DNA of 64,000 bases from Archangium lansingense (GCF_026626635.1 NZ_JAPNKA010000001.1:8184001-8248000); one strand, 5' to 3'; shown: positions 1 to 7,743, counted from the first letter of the stretch. A program made the numbers and translations. Notes: a model not told the origin generated them from the letters alone.

Positions 1-113
1 TCGCGCTGCGGCTCGGACAGGCCCGCCCTCCGCATCGTGTCCTCGGGGTCGCGGCTGAACTGCCGCTGGAGCTCCGGGTTGCGGATCAGATCGGAGATGA
101 AGTGCAAGAGCAT
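1..113 (-). CDS. Hypothetical protein, N-terminal part (runs off left edge)
   Basis: Only about 37 codons are visible. The gene reads leftwards from the ATG at 111-113, with a GAGGGGA ribosome-binding stretch about 6 nt before it. The visible N-terminus begins MLLHFISDLIRNPELQRQF and continues as a hydrophilic, helix-prone stretch rich in Arg, Glu and Gln. There is no signal peptide or membrane segment. I do not recognise the family. Its neighbour at 219-1535 is transcribed in the same direction about 105 nt upstream, so the two could share a transcript. Confidence 0.5.
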   Translation of the reverse strand, partial: MLLHFISDLIRNPELQRQFSRDPEDTMRRAGLSEPQR

Positions 114-218
114 GTGTCTGTCCCCTCGTGGGTGGTCATTCTTCGGGCCGTGACTCGGCGCGGATGAAACCATGCGGATGGCGCGTGGGGAAGCCGCGCG
201 GCGAGCGGTCTATCGGGC

Positions 219-1535
219 TCACCGTGAACACGGCACCGGTTTTCTCGGATGGGCGCCGAGCGGGAGAAACCAGACGAAGTCGTACTGGCGCTGGTTCGCC
301 CTGCCGTGACAGGCCATGCACGAGGAGTCGGAGGAGTCCTGGAACCAGGTCTCGAGCGACACGTTGGCGGTGTTCGTCTGCGGCTGGGAGAGACTCGGGA
401 ACGCGCTCGTCCCGTCGCCGAGGGGCCACTGGGTCATCACGAGCTGGTAGTTCTCCCAGACGGTCCCCTTCACGCCCTCGGCCTGGTGGTAGGCGTGATT
501 GGTCAGCCGGGTCGAAGCCGCGAGTGGCCGCTTGCGTACCACCTGGGTCGGTGCCGGGTCTCGCTGGGGCGGGTTGCAGCGGCTGATGGGCTCGCCTCTG
601 GGCGAGGGCGGGGTTGCCGGCGCGTTGTCGTTCAACGCGAAGGGGAACGCTCCTCGTCCGGACCCGCCCTCGGAGTCGGGGACGTTGTCGACGTGCTCGA
701 AGCTCGACCAGATCCACCGGGGGAAGGAGGGGGGCTTGTTCACGATGTGCAGCCCGATCAGCCCGACGTCCGTCACGGAACACCTGCCGGTCAGCGGATC
801 GAGCAGGTTCGCGCGGGTGACGTAGTAGTGCTTGCGCTGCGCCTCGGGCACTCCGGTCATCACCCGCCAGGAGGCCTTCACGAGCACCGAGCCACTCGGG
901 AAGCGCAGCGCGGAATGGGGCGTCCCATTTCCTGGCAGGTTCGCCGCCAGGTACAGCGGTCCCGGATGGGCGCCACCGGGCTCGAGGATGAACTGATAAC
1001 CAGCCCGATTCACCCGCGTCTCGTAGCGGACGTACTGGCGGTTCTGGCTCACCAGGGGGCCAGCGAAGGCCTGGTTGAAGCCGTGGAACGCATCGAAGGA
1101 GCCGAGGACCTTCTGGTACGGAACGAGGCTCGTCCTGGCGTCGCAGGGCGAGGGAGACGCGAAGCTCCTCCAGTCGGCCGGGGCGGCACCACCGGGAAGG
1201 AACAGCTCGAAGTCCGCCTTCCACGTCTCCCAGACGGTGGGGACGGAGACATCGCCATACTTCCTGTCGATGTCCGGAGAGCCACGCGGATAGGGCCCAC
1301 GAGCGCCGAGCCGGGCCGGCCAGGTGAGCGCGATGAACTCCCGCCAGGAGAAGTCATCGAAGAACGGGAGGTTGTCCTCGGGGTTCGCGAAGGGGACATC
1401 GACGTCGATGGGGATGTTGTGACTGACCGTCGGCACCGGGCGGCGCGGAGCGGGCTGCGCGACCGAGACGAACGGCCAGACACCTCCCAGGAGGGCGGCG
1501 ATGAGCACCCCCACGGCGGACCATCGCCTCCGCAT
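219..1535 (-). CDS. Exported cytochrome c-like protein with one CXXCH heme motif
   Basis: 438 residues. The first ~27 residues form a signal peptide (RRR n-region, hydrophobic AALLGGV core, cleavage near VAQ), so the product is exported. The rest is soluble, rich in Trp/Tyr/Pro, with a single heme-attachment motif CMACH close to the C-terminus (about residue 413). This arrangement, a long N-terminal region and one C-terminal CXXCH, is seen in uncharacterised cytochrome-c-family proteins of myxobacteria. The ATG at 1533-1535 was chosen because GAAGGGGGA lies 7 nt upstream and the signal peptide starts there. It may act as a periplasmic electron carrier or heme-dependent enzyme; no substrate can be inferred. 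No second heme motif is visible. Confidence 0.72.
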   Translation of the reverse strand: MRRRWSAVGVLIAALLGGVWPFVSVAQPAPRRPVPTVSHNIPIDVDVPFANPEDNLPFFDDFSWREFIALTWPARLGARGPYPRGSPDIDRKYGDVSVPTVWETWKADFELFLPGGAAPADWRSFASPSPCDARTSLVPYQKVLGSFDAFHGFNQAFAGPLVSQNRQYVRYETRVNRAGYQFILEPGGAHPGPLYLAANLPGNGTPHSALRFPSGSVLVKASWRVMTGVPEAQRKHYYVTRANLLDPLTGRCSVTDVGLIGLHIVNKPPSFPRWIWSSFEHVDNVPDSEGGSGRGAFPFALNDNAPATPPSPRGEPISRCNPPQRDPAPTQVVRKRPLAASTRLTNHAYHQAEGVKGTVWENYQLVMTQWPLGDGTSAFPSLSQPQTNTANVSLETWFQDSSDSSCMACHGRANQRQYDFVWFLPLGAHPRKPVPCSR

Positions 1536-1555
1536 GCGCTGTCCCCCTTCAGCCG

Positions 1556-2209
1556 TCAGGGGTGAGCCCCCTCCAGGGCGGGAAACTCCCGGCCGGAGAT
1601 CTTCCCGAGCGTCCGCGCCACCGCCGCCAACCGGAGGATGGGCAGGTCCGTCGGAGAGTCGCCGATGGCGAAGACAGGGCGCTCGGAGATGAGCTGGCGG
1701 GTCGCCTGGACTTTGCCCTCGCCACAGGTGCAGGGGGGCAGGAGCTCATCGGTCAACCGGCCGTTCTCCGCACAGAGGCGCATGCCGACCACGTGCTCGA
1801 TGCCCATGCGCGACGCGGCCACGCGCCCGAGCAGCTCGGCAGAGCCCGTGAGAATCCACACCCGATGGCGGCGAGAGAGGGCGCGGGCGAGCTCGACGGT
1901 GTGCGGGTTGAGCCGGACCTCGCCGCGCTCGAATACGTCGGTACCAAGGGCCTCCACCTCACCGGGAGTCAAACCCGCGAGGGCCTGGGCGGCCACGTCA
2001 CCCGCGGCGCACCAGTCGCGAGCGGCCAGGGCCTCATAGGCCCCCCAGGGGTCGGTGGTCCCGAGGAGGGACGCGGCCCGAGCAGGCAACCGGTGCAGAA
2101 GCCGGCGCAAAGTGGCCTCGCCGATGTCTCCGACGAGCAGGGTGTTGTCGAGGTCGAAGACGGCGTCTCCGGGCGGCAGGGCATCCAACTGGGCGAGCAG
2201 AGCCTTCAT
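1556..2209 (-). CDS. HAD-superfamily phosphatase (SerB/PSP-like)
   Basis: 217 residues from the ATG at 2207-2209. The HAD motif I is VFDLDNTLLVGD (about residues 16-27), giving the nucleophile Asp and the acid/base Asp. Motif II is WILTGSAELLG (about residue 105), and motif III/IV is FAIGDSPTDLPIL (about residue 190), with the Lys of motif III in GEGKVQATRQL. The fold and length match haloacid-dehalogenase phosphatases of the phosphoserine phosphatase-like group, which hydrolyse small phosphomonoesters through a phospho-aspartate. The substrate cannot be told from sequence. An upstream in-frame start at 2275 is unlikely because it would overlap the end of the preceding gene and its terminator hairpin. 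The gene is cytoplasmic and follows the Cys-rich lipoprotein gene on the same strand. Confidence 0.85.
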   Translation of the reverse strand: MKALLAQLDALPPGDAVFDLDNTLLVGDIGEATLRRLLHRLPARAASLLGTTDPWGAYEALAARDWCAAGDVAAQALAGLTPGEVEALGTDVFERGEVRLNPHTVELARALSRRHRVWILTGSAELLGRVAASRMGIEHVVGMRLCAENGRLTDELLPPCTCGEGKVQATRQLISERPVFAIGDSPTDLPILRLAAVARTLGKISGREFPALEGAHP

Positions 2210-2238
2210 GGAGGGGGAGTCTAACCGGATTGGGAATT

Positions 2239-2259
2239 CCCATCTCAGTGAGAGATGGG
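2239..2259 (-). terminator. Stem-loop at the stop codon of the Cys-rich repeat gene
   Basis: A perfect 8-bp inverted repeat, CCCATCTC / GAGATGGG, with a 5-nt loop overlaps the TGA stop of the 2245-3576 gene. A second small palindrome, TGGGAATTCCCA, adjoins it. There is no strong U-tract, so it may act as an attenuator or an mRNA 3'-end stabiliser rather than a strong intrinsic terminator. Confidence 0.45.
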
Positions 2260-3576
2260 CAGCCCCCCCACGCACAAGGTGGCATGGAAGCGCCCGGTTC
2301 CCTTGGCGCCGTACTTGGCATTGCAGATCTCGAGCTGGCCGGTCAGCGCCGTCGAGGCCGGAGTGATGGCGCCATCCACGTCCATCCGGTACCCCCAGGC
2401 CACCACGTTGACATGGTCATCGGCGAAAGGGAGGCGGCCCGTGAAGCTCCCCGCGGGAGCTGTCTGGTCGAAAGCCGCCGTGAGGTAGGCGTAACCGTTC
2501 GGCTGCCCAAAGCAGCCGCGACAGAGCGAGCAGTAGTCGTCAGGGCACCGGTCCGTCTGCAGGTACTGGTTGGCATTGACCAGGGTGTCGCAGAGTTGGG
2601 GATCATTCGAGACGATGAGCTGAAACTGCGTGGTTCCACGGACAGGCACGAAGGCGGCGGACACCCAATCAATGGTCCTGGTCGGGGCCTGCGTCACGGA
2701 GACACTGCCCTGGGCGGTGCCGGGCGGCAGACCTACCGTGGGCGCCGCCAGGATGGGCGGACAGGAGGACTCGATCCGGCAGCTCGCGCTGCAGCCGTCT
2801 CCGTCAACGGTATCGCCTTCATCGCACTCCTCACCCACCTCGAGCCGGTTGTTGCCGCACTGCGGAGCACAAGGACCACAGTCGATCGTCCCGCCACAGC
2901 CATTGGGGATGACGCCGCAGGTGGCGCCCGAGGCGGCACAGGTCGTCGGGGTACAACCACAGACATTCGGCGTGCCCCCGCCTCCGCAGGTCCGAGGCGC
3001 CGCACACGTGCCGCAGTCGAGCGTTCCGCCACATCCATCCGCGACCGGACCGCAGTCAGCGCCCAGAACGGAGCAGCTCGCTGGAGTGCAGCCGCAGACG
3101 TTCTGGCGTCCACGCCCACCACACGTCAGGGGAGCCGTACACACGCCACAATCAAGCACGCCCCCACAGCCATCCGGGAGCGGACCACAGTTGGCGCCCG
3201 CGGCGGCACAATCCACTGGGGTGCAACCACAGACGTTTGGCCGCCCGCCCCCGCCACACGTCAGGGGCTCGGTGCAGGTGCCACAATCGAGAGGGGTTCC
3301 ACAGTTATCGATGACGCCACAGTCCGCGCCCCGCTCGGCGCAGCTCCTGGGGGCGCAACCACAGACATTCGGAGTACCAAAACCACCGCAGGTCTCCGGT
3401 GCCGTGCACGTACCGCAATCGAGCATGCCCCCGCATCCATCTGGCACCTGGCCGCAGTTGACCCGAGCCTCGGTGCAGGTCTTGGGTGTGCACCGGGGCC
3501 AGGGAATGCAGAAGCACCCGGCACACGCGACAGCGAGTCCTACCGCGGCAAGAGTCAGCAACGCTCGAACTGGCAT
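2245..3576 (-). CDS. Exported Cys-rich tandem-repeat protein with myxococcal Cys-rich (DUF4215-like) motif
   Basis: 443 residues. A signal peptide (about 1-21) ends in a Cys-rich junction (VACAGC) that may be a lipobox. Residues ~28-245 are five tandem ~44-residue repeats. Each contains a CGCTPxxC opening, a GADCG-like turn, DGCGGxLDCGTC and a TCGGxGxPNVCG closing, with about ten regularly spaced cysteines that probably form disulphides. Immediately after comes a single CGNNRLEVGEECDEGD...GDGCSASC module, the myxobacterial Cys-rich repeat. The C-terminal ~190 residues form a non-repeat domain with a few more cysteines. Such proteins are usually extracytoplasmic and surface exposed; the function is unknown. 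One repeat (the second, GVIDNCGTPLDCG) has lost a residue pair compared with the others. Confidence 0.8.
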   Translation of the reverse strand: MPVRALLTLAAVGLAVACAGCFCIPWPRCTPKTCTEARVNCGQVPDGCGGMLDCGTCTAPETCGGFGTPNVCGCAPRSCAERGADCGVIDNCGTPLDCGTCTEPLTCGGGGRPNVCGCTPVDCAAAGANCGPLPDGCGGVLDCGVCTAPLTCGGRGRQNVCGCTPASCSVLGADCGPVADGCGGTLDCGTCAAPRTCGGGGTPNVCGCTPTTCAASGATCGVIPNGCGGTIDCGPCAPQCGNNRLEVGEECDEGDTVDGDGCSASCRIESSCPPILAAPTVGLPPGTAQGSVSVTQAPTRTIDWVSAAFVPVRGTTQFQLIVSNDPQLCDTLVNANQYLQTDRCPDDYCSLCRGCFGQPNGYAYLTAAFDQTAPAGSFTGRLPFADDHVNVVAWGYRMDVDGAITPASTALTGQLEICNAKYGAKGTGRFHATLCVGGLPISH

Positions 3577-3600
3577 GGTTCTGCCCCCTCGATTCCTAGA

Positions 3601-4662
3601 CTACGGTGAGCCCGTTCCTGCATCCGAGCCCTCCGCGTGAACCACGCGGAATCGCAGCGCCTGAGTGGCCACGGGCTCCGCGGTCCGCCGTCCCAGGTCA
3701 TTGGGGACGAACCAGAAGCCTCCTTCATCGTTCACGGCCCACAGCTCGTACTCCCCGACGGGGATGGCCCCGAGCGTGGTCACCACCCTCCCCTTCCCCG
3801 GCTCCTGGGTGATCGCCTGGGCGAGTGGAATGACGAAGAGCTGGAGCGACCCAGCGGCGACGGTGACGCTCGGGTCACCCTGCAGGCTTCCGAGGAAGGG
3901 CGTCACATCGGGCAGGAGCGGCACGATGACCTGAGCGGGTCGCCCCTGCCTGTCGAGGGGCACGGTCTGTCCGGGCTTGGGAACGAAGCGCAGGAAGAAC
4001 TGGGGCCACACGTCCACCACGCCATCGCCGTTCACATCATCCGCGGTCCCGTCCCCATCGGCATCCGCGAGCCGAACGAAGAACCGGGGCGGGTCCCCGC
4101 GCAGCAATCCAAAATCCTTGCTCCGCACGTTGAGCGAGACAATCGCCGTGGACGAGTCCGTCAGGGTGAACACCCCCTCTGTCCCCTGCTCCACCGCCTG
4201 GAACGCGGGGAGCGGGCGGTGCACCCGGCGAGACAGCGAGAGGTCCACCGGCAGCGTCTGCCCCGGCTGCACGTTCAGCTCGACGGAGTCCTCGGGGACC
4301 CAATCCCCCGCCCCCGGTTGCGCGAGGACGTCCACGGTGAGGTCCACGTCGCCATTGGCATCGAGGAAGCCCCACAACCGGTACACGTCCGGGCCCACCC
4401 CAGAGAAGCCGAAGCGCGCATCCCCGGCGGCGAGGCGTATCTCGGGGACGGCAGCCACGTACCTGGGCTCGCCCCGCTGCTCGGGAGGAGCCTCGTCCGG
4501 GGCGAACAGGAACAGGAACGCATTGCCCACGGGGGGACCGGCCAGCGCCACACGGCCCTCGACACGGGCTTCGCGCCGGGGCTCCGACGAGGGAGGCACT
4601 GAACAGCCGGCGAGCACGAACCCGAGGGCCGGGGCGAGGGCACGAAGGACGATGGAAGACAC
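3601..4662 (-). CDS. Putative lipoprotein with Asp-rich calcium-like loops
   Basis: 353 residues. The N-terminus is a lipoprotein signal with a clear lipobox (GFVLAGC, Cys about residue 19), so the mature protein should be lipid-anchored in the periplasm or outer membrane. Two segments resemble EF-hand or dockerin-type calcium loops: DANGDVDLTVD (about residue 102) and DADGDGTADDVNGDGVVD (about 198-215). The rest looks beta-rich. No enzymatic motif is recognisable. It ends 24 nt before the Cys-rich repeat gene that follows on the same strand, so the two may be co-transcribed. It is divergent from the carboxyltransferase gene at 4738. Confidence 0.65.
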   Translation of the reverse strand: MSSIVLRALAPALGFVLAGCSVPPSSEPRREARVEGRVALAGPPVGNAFLFLFAPDEAPPEQRGEPRYVAAVPEIRLAAGDARFGFSGVGPDVYRLWGFLDANGDVDLTVDVLAQPGAGDWVPEDSVELNVQPGQTLPVDLSLSRRVHRPLPAFQAVEQGTEGVFTLTDSSTAIVSLNVRSKDFGLLRGDPPRFFVRLADADGDGTADDVNGDGVVDVWPQFFLRFVPKPGQTVPLDRQGRPAQVIVPLLPDVTPFLGSLQGDPSVTVAAGSLQLFVIPLAQAITQEPGKGRVVTTLGAIPVGEYELWAVNDEGGFWFVPNDLGRRTAEPVATQALRFRVVHAEGSDAGTGSP

Positions 4663-4737
4663 GGCCCCACTCTATCCTTCCGGGGGTGCTCGCTGCTCTG
4701 GCAAGGTAGCGTCCCGACTCTCCTGGGAGATCGCGCC

Positions 4738-6321
4738 ATGAAGATGAAGGACCGGGTGGAGAAGCTAGAGGAGCAGCGCCGCCGCAACGAGGGCATGGGC
4801 GGGCCGGAGCGCATCGAGCGCCAGCACGCCAAGGGCAAGCTGACGGCGCGCGAGCGCCTGAAACGGCTCTTCGACGAGAACACCTTCGAGGAGATGGGAC
4901 TGCTGGCAGGAGCCGAGGGCAATCTCCCCGAGGAGGAGGATGCAGGCAAACCCTCCCCGGCGGACGGAGTCATCACGGGCGTGGGAGAGGTCGACGGCCG
5001 GCCGGTGGCGGCAGCCATCTATGACTTCACGGTGTTCGGCGGCTCCATCGGCACGGTGGGCGAGCGCAAGGTGGCGCGGCTGAGAGACCTGGCGCTGAAG
5101 AACCGAATCCCGATGGTGTGGCTGGTGGACTCGGCGGGGGCGCGGCTGGAGGCGGGGGGCGAGGTAGACCCTCGGCGCCTGGCGAGCTTCGCGGACACGG
5201 GGTACCTCTTCCGCGAGCAGGTGGTCATGAGCGGAGTGGTGCCGCAGGTGGCGGCGATGGTGGGCCCCGGAGCGGCGGGCACGGCCTACATCCCGGCGCT
5301 GGCGGACTTCGTGCCGATGGTGAAGGGCACGAGCTCCATCGCCATCGGCGGCCCGTACCTGGTGGAGTCGGTGGTAGGCGAGAAGGTGACGGAGGAGGAG
5401 CTGGGCGGCTCGAAGGTGCACAACGAGCTCTCCGGCGTGGCGGACGCCGAGTACGCGGACGACGCGGCGTGCCTCACGGCCATCCGCGAGTACCTGGGCT
5501 TCTTCCCGGCGAACTGCGAGGAGAAACCGCCGCGCAGACAGTCCTCGGACCCGTTCGACCGGAGGGACGATGACCTGCTGAAGGTAGTGCCGGACAGCCC
5601 GAGACAGGCGTTCGACATGCACAAGGTCATCCTGTCGCTGGTGGATGACCGGAAGTTCTTCCCGCTCAAGCCGAGGTTCGCGCGCAACATCATCACGGGG
5701 CTGGCGAGGATTGACGGCTGGCCGGTAGGAATCGTGGCGAACAACTCGATGTACCTGGGGGGCATCCTGGACGTGAACGCGTCGGACAAGGCGGCGCGCT
5801 TCATCAACCTGTGCGATGCCTTCAACATCCCGCTGGTGTTCCTGCAGGACGTGCCGGGCTTCATGGTGGGCACGAAGGTAGAGCAGCAGGGCATCATCCG
5901 GCATGGGGCGAAGATGATGTACGCGGTGGCGAGCGCCACGGTGCCCAAGCTGACGGTGGTGGTGCGCAAGGGCTACGGCGCGGGCTACTACGTGATGAAC
6001 GGCCGGGCCTTCGAGCCGGACCTGCTGATTGCCTGGCCTGGAGCTGAGATTGGAGTAATGGGCCCCGAGGGCATCGTGTCCATCGCGGCGCGCAAGCTCC
6101 TGCAGAGCGCAGAGAGCCCCGAGGCCGCCGAGGCGATGAAGAAAGAGCTGGCCGACGGCCTGCGCCAGCACATCCGCATCGAGCGCACGGCGGCCATGGC
6201 CATGGTGGATGACGTGGTGGATCCTCGCGACACCCGGCGGCTGCTGGCGAGAGCCCTCAAGCGCACCGCCAACAAGAAGGTGGAGCGCCCCTTCCGCCGC
6301 CGGGAGATCTCCCCGGTGTAG
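4738..6321 (+). CDS. Acyl-CoA carboxylase carboxyltransferase (beta) subunit, propionyl/methylcrotonyl-type
   Basis: 527 residues, the usual length for biotin-dependent acyl-CoA carboxylase beta chains (PccB/MccB/MmdA family). These transfer carboxyl from carboxybiotin to an acyl-CoA in the cytoplasm. The N-terminal half carries the first crotonase-like oxyanion region (PMVWLVDSAGARLEAGGE, then GPGAAGTAYIPALADF and SSIAIGGPYLVESVVGE). The C-terminal half carries the second (PLVFLQDVPGFMVGTKVE, GYGAGYYVMNGRAFEPD, AEIGVMGPEGIVSIAAR). The start ATG at 4738 has GGGAG 7 nt upstream. No biotin carboxylase subunit gene is adjacent, so the partner is encoded elsewhere. The exact acyl substrate (propionyl, methylcrotonyl, geranyl) is not decided here. 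Its 3' end abuts the left boundary of the genomic island. Confidence 0.92.
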   Translation: MKMKDRVEKLEEQRRRNEGMGGPERIERQHAKGKLTARERLKRLFDENTFEEMGLLAGAEGNLPEEEDAGKPSPADGVITGVGEVDGRPVAAAIYDFTVFGGSIGTVGERKVARLRDLALKNRIPMVWLVDSAGARLEAGGEVDPRRLASFADTGYLFREQVVMSGVVPQVAAMVGPGAAGTAYIPALADFVPMVKGTSSIAIGGPYLVESVVGEKVTEEELGGSKVHNELSGVADAEYADDAACLTAIREYLGFFPANCEEKPPRRQSSDPFDRRDDDLLKVVPDSPRQAFDMHKVILSLVDDRKFFPLKPRFARNIITGLARIDGWPVGIVANNSMYLGGILDVNASDKAARFINLCDAFNIPLVFLQDVPGFMVGTKVEQQGIIRHGAKMMYAVASATVPKLTVVVRKGYGAGYYVMNGRAFEPDLLIAWPGAEIGVMGPEGIVSIAARKLLQSAESPEAAEAMKKELADGLRQHIRIERTAAMAMVDDVVDPRDTRRLLARALKRTANKKVERPFRRREISPV

Positions 6322-6334
6322 TGGCCGCGCCCCG

Positions 6335-6407
6335 ACGGGTTCGAATCCCGTCGGGGACAACCCGAGAAGCCCAGCAATCGCAAAGGGTTGCTGGGCTTTT
6401 CTTTTGC
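6335..6407 (+). repeat. Left island boundary: tRNA-like 3' end plus terminator (attL-like)
   Basis: The segment opens with a T-arm (5-bp stem, loop TTCGAAT) followed by an acceptor-like strand CGGGGAC, as at the 3' end of a tRNA gene, and then a terminator hairpin. About 85% of it is repeated as a direct copy at 11127-11199. No D-arm or anticodon arm lies upstream; the preceding bases are the carboxyltransferase 3' end. It is therefore a tRNA remnant or captured attachment site, not a working tRNA. The recombinase relic next to it supports an integration site. Confidence 0.65.
6368..6405 (+). terminator. Intrinsic terminator within the left att-like repeat
   Basis: A 10-bp perfect stem, AGCCCAGCAA / TTGCTGGGCT, with a 10-nt loop is followed by TTTTCTTTTG. 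It would terminate rightward transcription from the carboxyltransferase gene and originally from the tRNA. Confidence 0.75.
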
Positions 6408-6419
6408 CCCCGGTTCCTC

Positions 6420-6442
6420 ATGTACCCTTAGTGTGCCCCTCC
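6420..6442. repeat. Short direct repeat near left island end
   Basis: The 23-bp pattern ATGTRCCCTYAGTGTGCCCY followed by TCC occurs here and at 10982-11004, inside the two ends of the island, in the same orientation with 3 mismatches. Here it overlaps the region just after the recombinase stop codon. It may be an integrase arm-binding site or the tail of a second integrase copy. Confidence 0.45.
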
Positions 6443-6785
6443 GGCGTCTCTGCCCGGGGCGGCGTGGAACTGGGGCACGGGCCGGTCAAGCTGCTGCACC
6501 GCGCTCTCCCGGGCCTCTGGCGCGAGGTGGGCATACCGCATGGTCATCTCGATGGTCGCATGCCCCATCAGTTCCCTGATGACCTTGAGCGGGATGCCCC
6601 TCATGGCGAGGTGGCGGCCGTAGGTATGGCGCAGGTCGTGCCAGGTGATGCACCCCTGCTCGCGCGTGATGCCCGCTCGGCTCAGTGCCCGCTCTCGCCG
6701 GTGCTCCGTCATCCCAGCGGTGAGCGGCTGGCCGTCCTCCTGGCAGAACACGTAAGGGACGCGCAGGTGGCGGTGTCCCCCGGTG
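6428..6785 (-). pseudogene. Tyrosine recombinase (phage-type integrase), C-terminal fragment
   Basis: About 115 residues of the catalytic domain remain. Visible motifs are HDLRHTYGRHLA (the HxxR box), LMGHATIEMTMRYAHL (the His/Trp position and the tyrosine nucleophile), and the preceding strand VPYVFCQEDGQPL. The N-terminal core-binding domain and the first catalytic Arg are missing. Reading upstream, the frame passes directly into an istB-like sequence, so the gene was truncated by an IS21-type insertion followed by deletion. A GTG near 6751 could start a short product, but without the first Arg it cannot be an active recombinase. It lies next to the left att-like repeat, the usual place for an island integrase. 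Confidence 0.8.
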
Positions 6786-6787
6786 GT

Positions 6788-6888
6788 GGAGGGCTTGCGG
6801 CGCCGAGCGGGGCGGGTTGCGATGGCTGTCGCCCTCGATGACCAGGGCGTGGGCTTGGTGGAGCAGCCGGTCCCTGGGCAGCTCTGAT
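6788..6888 (-). pseudogene. IS21-family istB C-terminal relic
   Basis: In the same frame as the integrase remnant, the translated sequence reads DRLLHQAHALVIEGDSHRN followed by PPRS. This closely resembles the conserved C-terminal end of IstB, the AAA+ helper ATPase of IS21 transposition (DRLLHxAHxxxIxGxSYR pattern). Upstream in-frame stops (TGA TGA) end the homology at about 6888. Walker motifs and the partner istA are absent, so the element is dead. Assignment rests on my recollection of the IstB consensus. Confidence 0.6.
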
Positions 6889-7229
6889 CATCAGCGAGGC
6901 GCCGAAGAGTGGCGTCTCGCGTCTCTCCGTCATCTGCTCCTTCCTCGTCTCTGCCTCAAGCTCCACGCTCGCCTCCTTCGTACCTGCTTTGGGGGAACAC
7001 AGGTGACAGGGTTGGCGCCGACCCACATTGAAGTGCGGTTCTCCGGCCCTTCATTGCCCCTAGATTTCAGGCTACTCTCTGCGACTACATGGGTACATGT
7101 GGGGGCTCACATCATGGCGAGATTGAGTACTAGATATTCGTCGAAAGCACGCAACGCATTGACGCGCAGTCTTGCCGCTGCGACGGCAGCGATTCGCCAT
7201 GGCAGGCTCCCCACTTCCCCAATCGCACG
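6889..7229. other. Non-coding stretch before the defence operon
   Basis: About 340 nt with no convincing gene. Base composition falls towards A+T from about 7070 onward, matching the operon that follows, and this stretch probably contains the operon promoter. I see no clear -35/-10 pair or operator repeat. Confidence 0.4.
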
Positions 7230-7718
7230 ATGACCCCACCCAAAAAGCTTGGCGAGGTTCTTCCGCGAGAGCAAATAGGCGCCGTCACTGGCGGCCTCTA
7301 TGAGTATCAGTATCAGCAAGCAGCCGGAGCCTGCCTAACCATTCTAGAAGATGCGGAAACGCACTGCGTCTTCTGCGAGTGGCACGACGACTATGTCGTC
7401 GAGAAGCACACGCCGAACCACGTGATCTATGGCTTCCACCAAGTCAAGACGCGTTCTGCATCTCAGGGGCCTTGGAAAATGAGGCAACTGTTTGGCCTCG
7501 GCAAGCCGAAACAGAGCGGCAAGAAGGGCACTCCCGCCAAGGTGCCACCAGCTGCCCCTGACAGCATTATCGCCAAGATGATGGAGCACCAAAGCAACTT
7601 CACGACGTCATGCAAGCACGTTGTTCTAGGAGCTTGTCGGAGAATCGCCGAAAAACGACTCCTACATACCAACCATAGCGGTGTGTTTGAGTCGCACTAC
7701 CCCTCATGTAGTGGGTAG
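7230..7718 (+). CDS. Lamassu/ABC-3C effector LmuA, nuclease domain half (interrupted by insertion)
   Basis: 162 residues encoded. Residues 18-75 match the DUF4297/Cap4-type PD-(D/E)XK nuclease domain: GGLYEYQYQQA helix, CEWHDDYVVE (E50, D54) and YGFHQVKTR (Gln71-Val-Lys73), the likely catalytic core. In Lamassu (DdmA/LmuA) this domain cuts DNA when the SMC-like partner is triggered. From residue 134 the reading frame leaves the family sequence because a ~110-bp inverted-repeat element begins at 7630. An in-frame TAG at 7716-7718 inside the element ends translation. The remainder of the protein is the 7743-8552 frame. The domain call is from recognisable motifs; whether the truncated product is active is unknown. 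Codon use is A+T-richer than the flanking chromosome. Confidence 0.78.
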   Translation: MTPPKKLGEVLPREQIGAVTGGLYEYQYQQAAGACLTILEDAETHCVFCEWHDDYVVEKHTPNHVIYGFHQVKTRSASQGPWKMRQLFGLGKPKQSGKKGTPAKVPPAAPDSIIAKMMEHQSNFTTSCKHVVLGACRRIAEKRLLHTNHSGVFESHYPSCSG

Positions 7719-7743
7719 CCGAGGTATTCCGACAGGCTCCTAG
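7626..7743. mobile_element. MITE-like inverted-repeat insertion in lmuA
   Basis: The left end GGAGCTTGTCGGA and the right end TCCGACAGGCTCC (reverse complement GGAGCCTGTCGGA) differ at one base. CTAG flanks both ends (7626-7629 and 7740-7743), giving a 4-bp CTAG (or TA) target duplication around 110-112 bp of inserted DNA. Inside are two further small hairpins (CGACTC/GAGTCG and CTACCC/GGGTAG). There is no ORF, so it must be mobilised in trans. Deleting 7630-7743 (114 nt, 38 codons) restores the reading frame as ...CKHVVL-VTNAGIESD.... The CTAG target fits IS630/Tc1-mariner- or IS5-related elements; the family is not settled. Confidence 0.75.

Noticed and set aside
2245..3576. CRISPR-like repeat array
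   Set aside because: The periodicity is 132 nt in frame and encodes Cys-rich protein repeats, not 25-40 nt repeats with unique spacers.
6275..6358. Complete tRNA gene ending at the left att-like repeat
   Set aside because: The T-arm and acceptor-like 3' strand are present but there is no D-arm, anticodon arm or matching 5' acceptor; the upstream bases are the carboxyltransferase coding end.
4765..6360. Long minus-strand open frame across the carboxyltransferase gene
   Set aside because: It begins inside the tRNA-like end, has shadow composition and is entirely antisense to a conserved enzyme gene.
7107..7319. 70-residue minus-strand ORF upstream of the defence operon
   Set aside because: It overlaps the start of the nuclease gene, has no ribosome-binding site and looks like random sequence.
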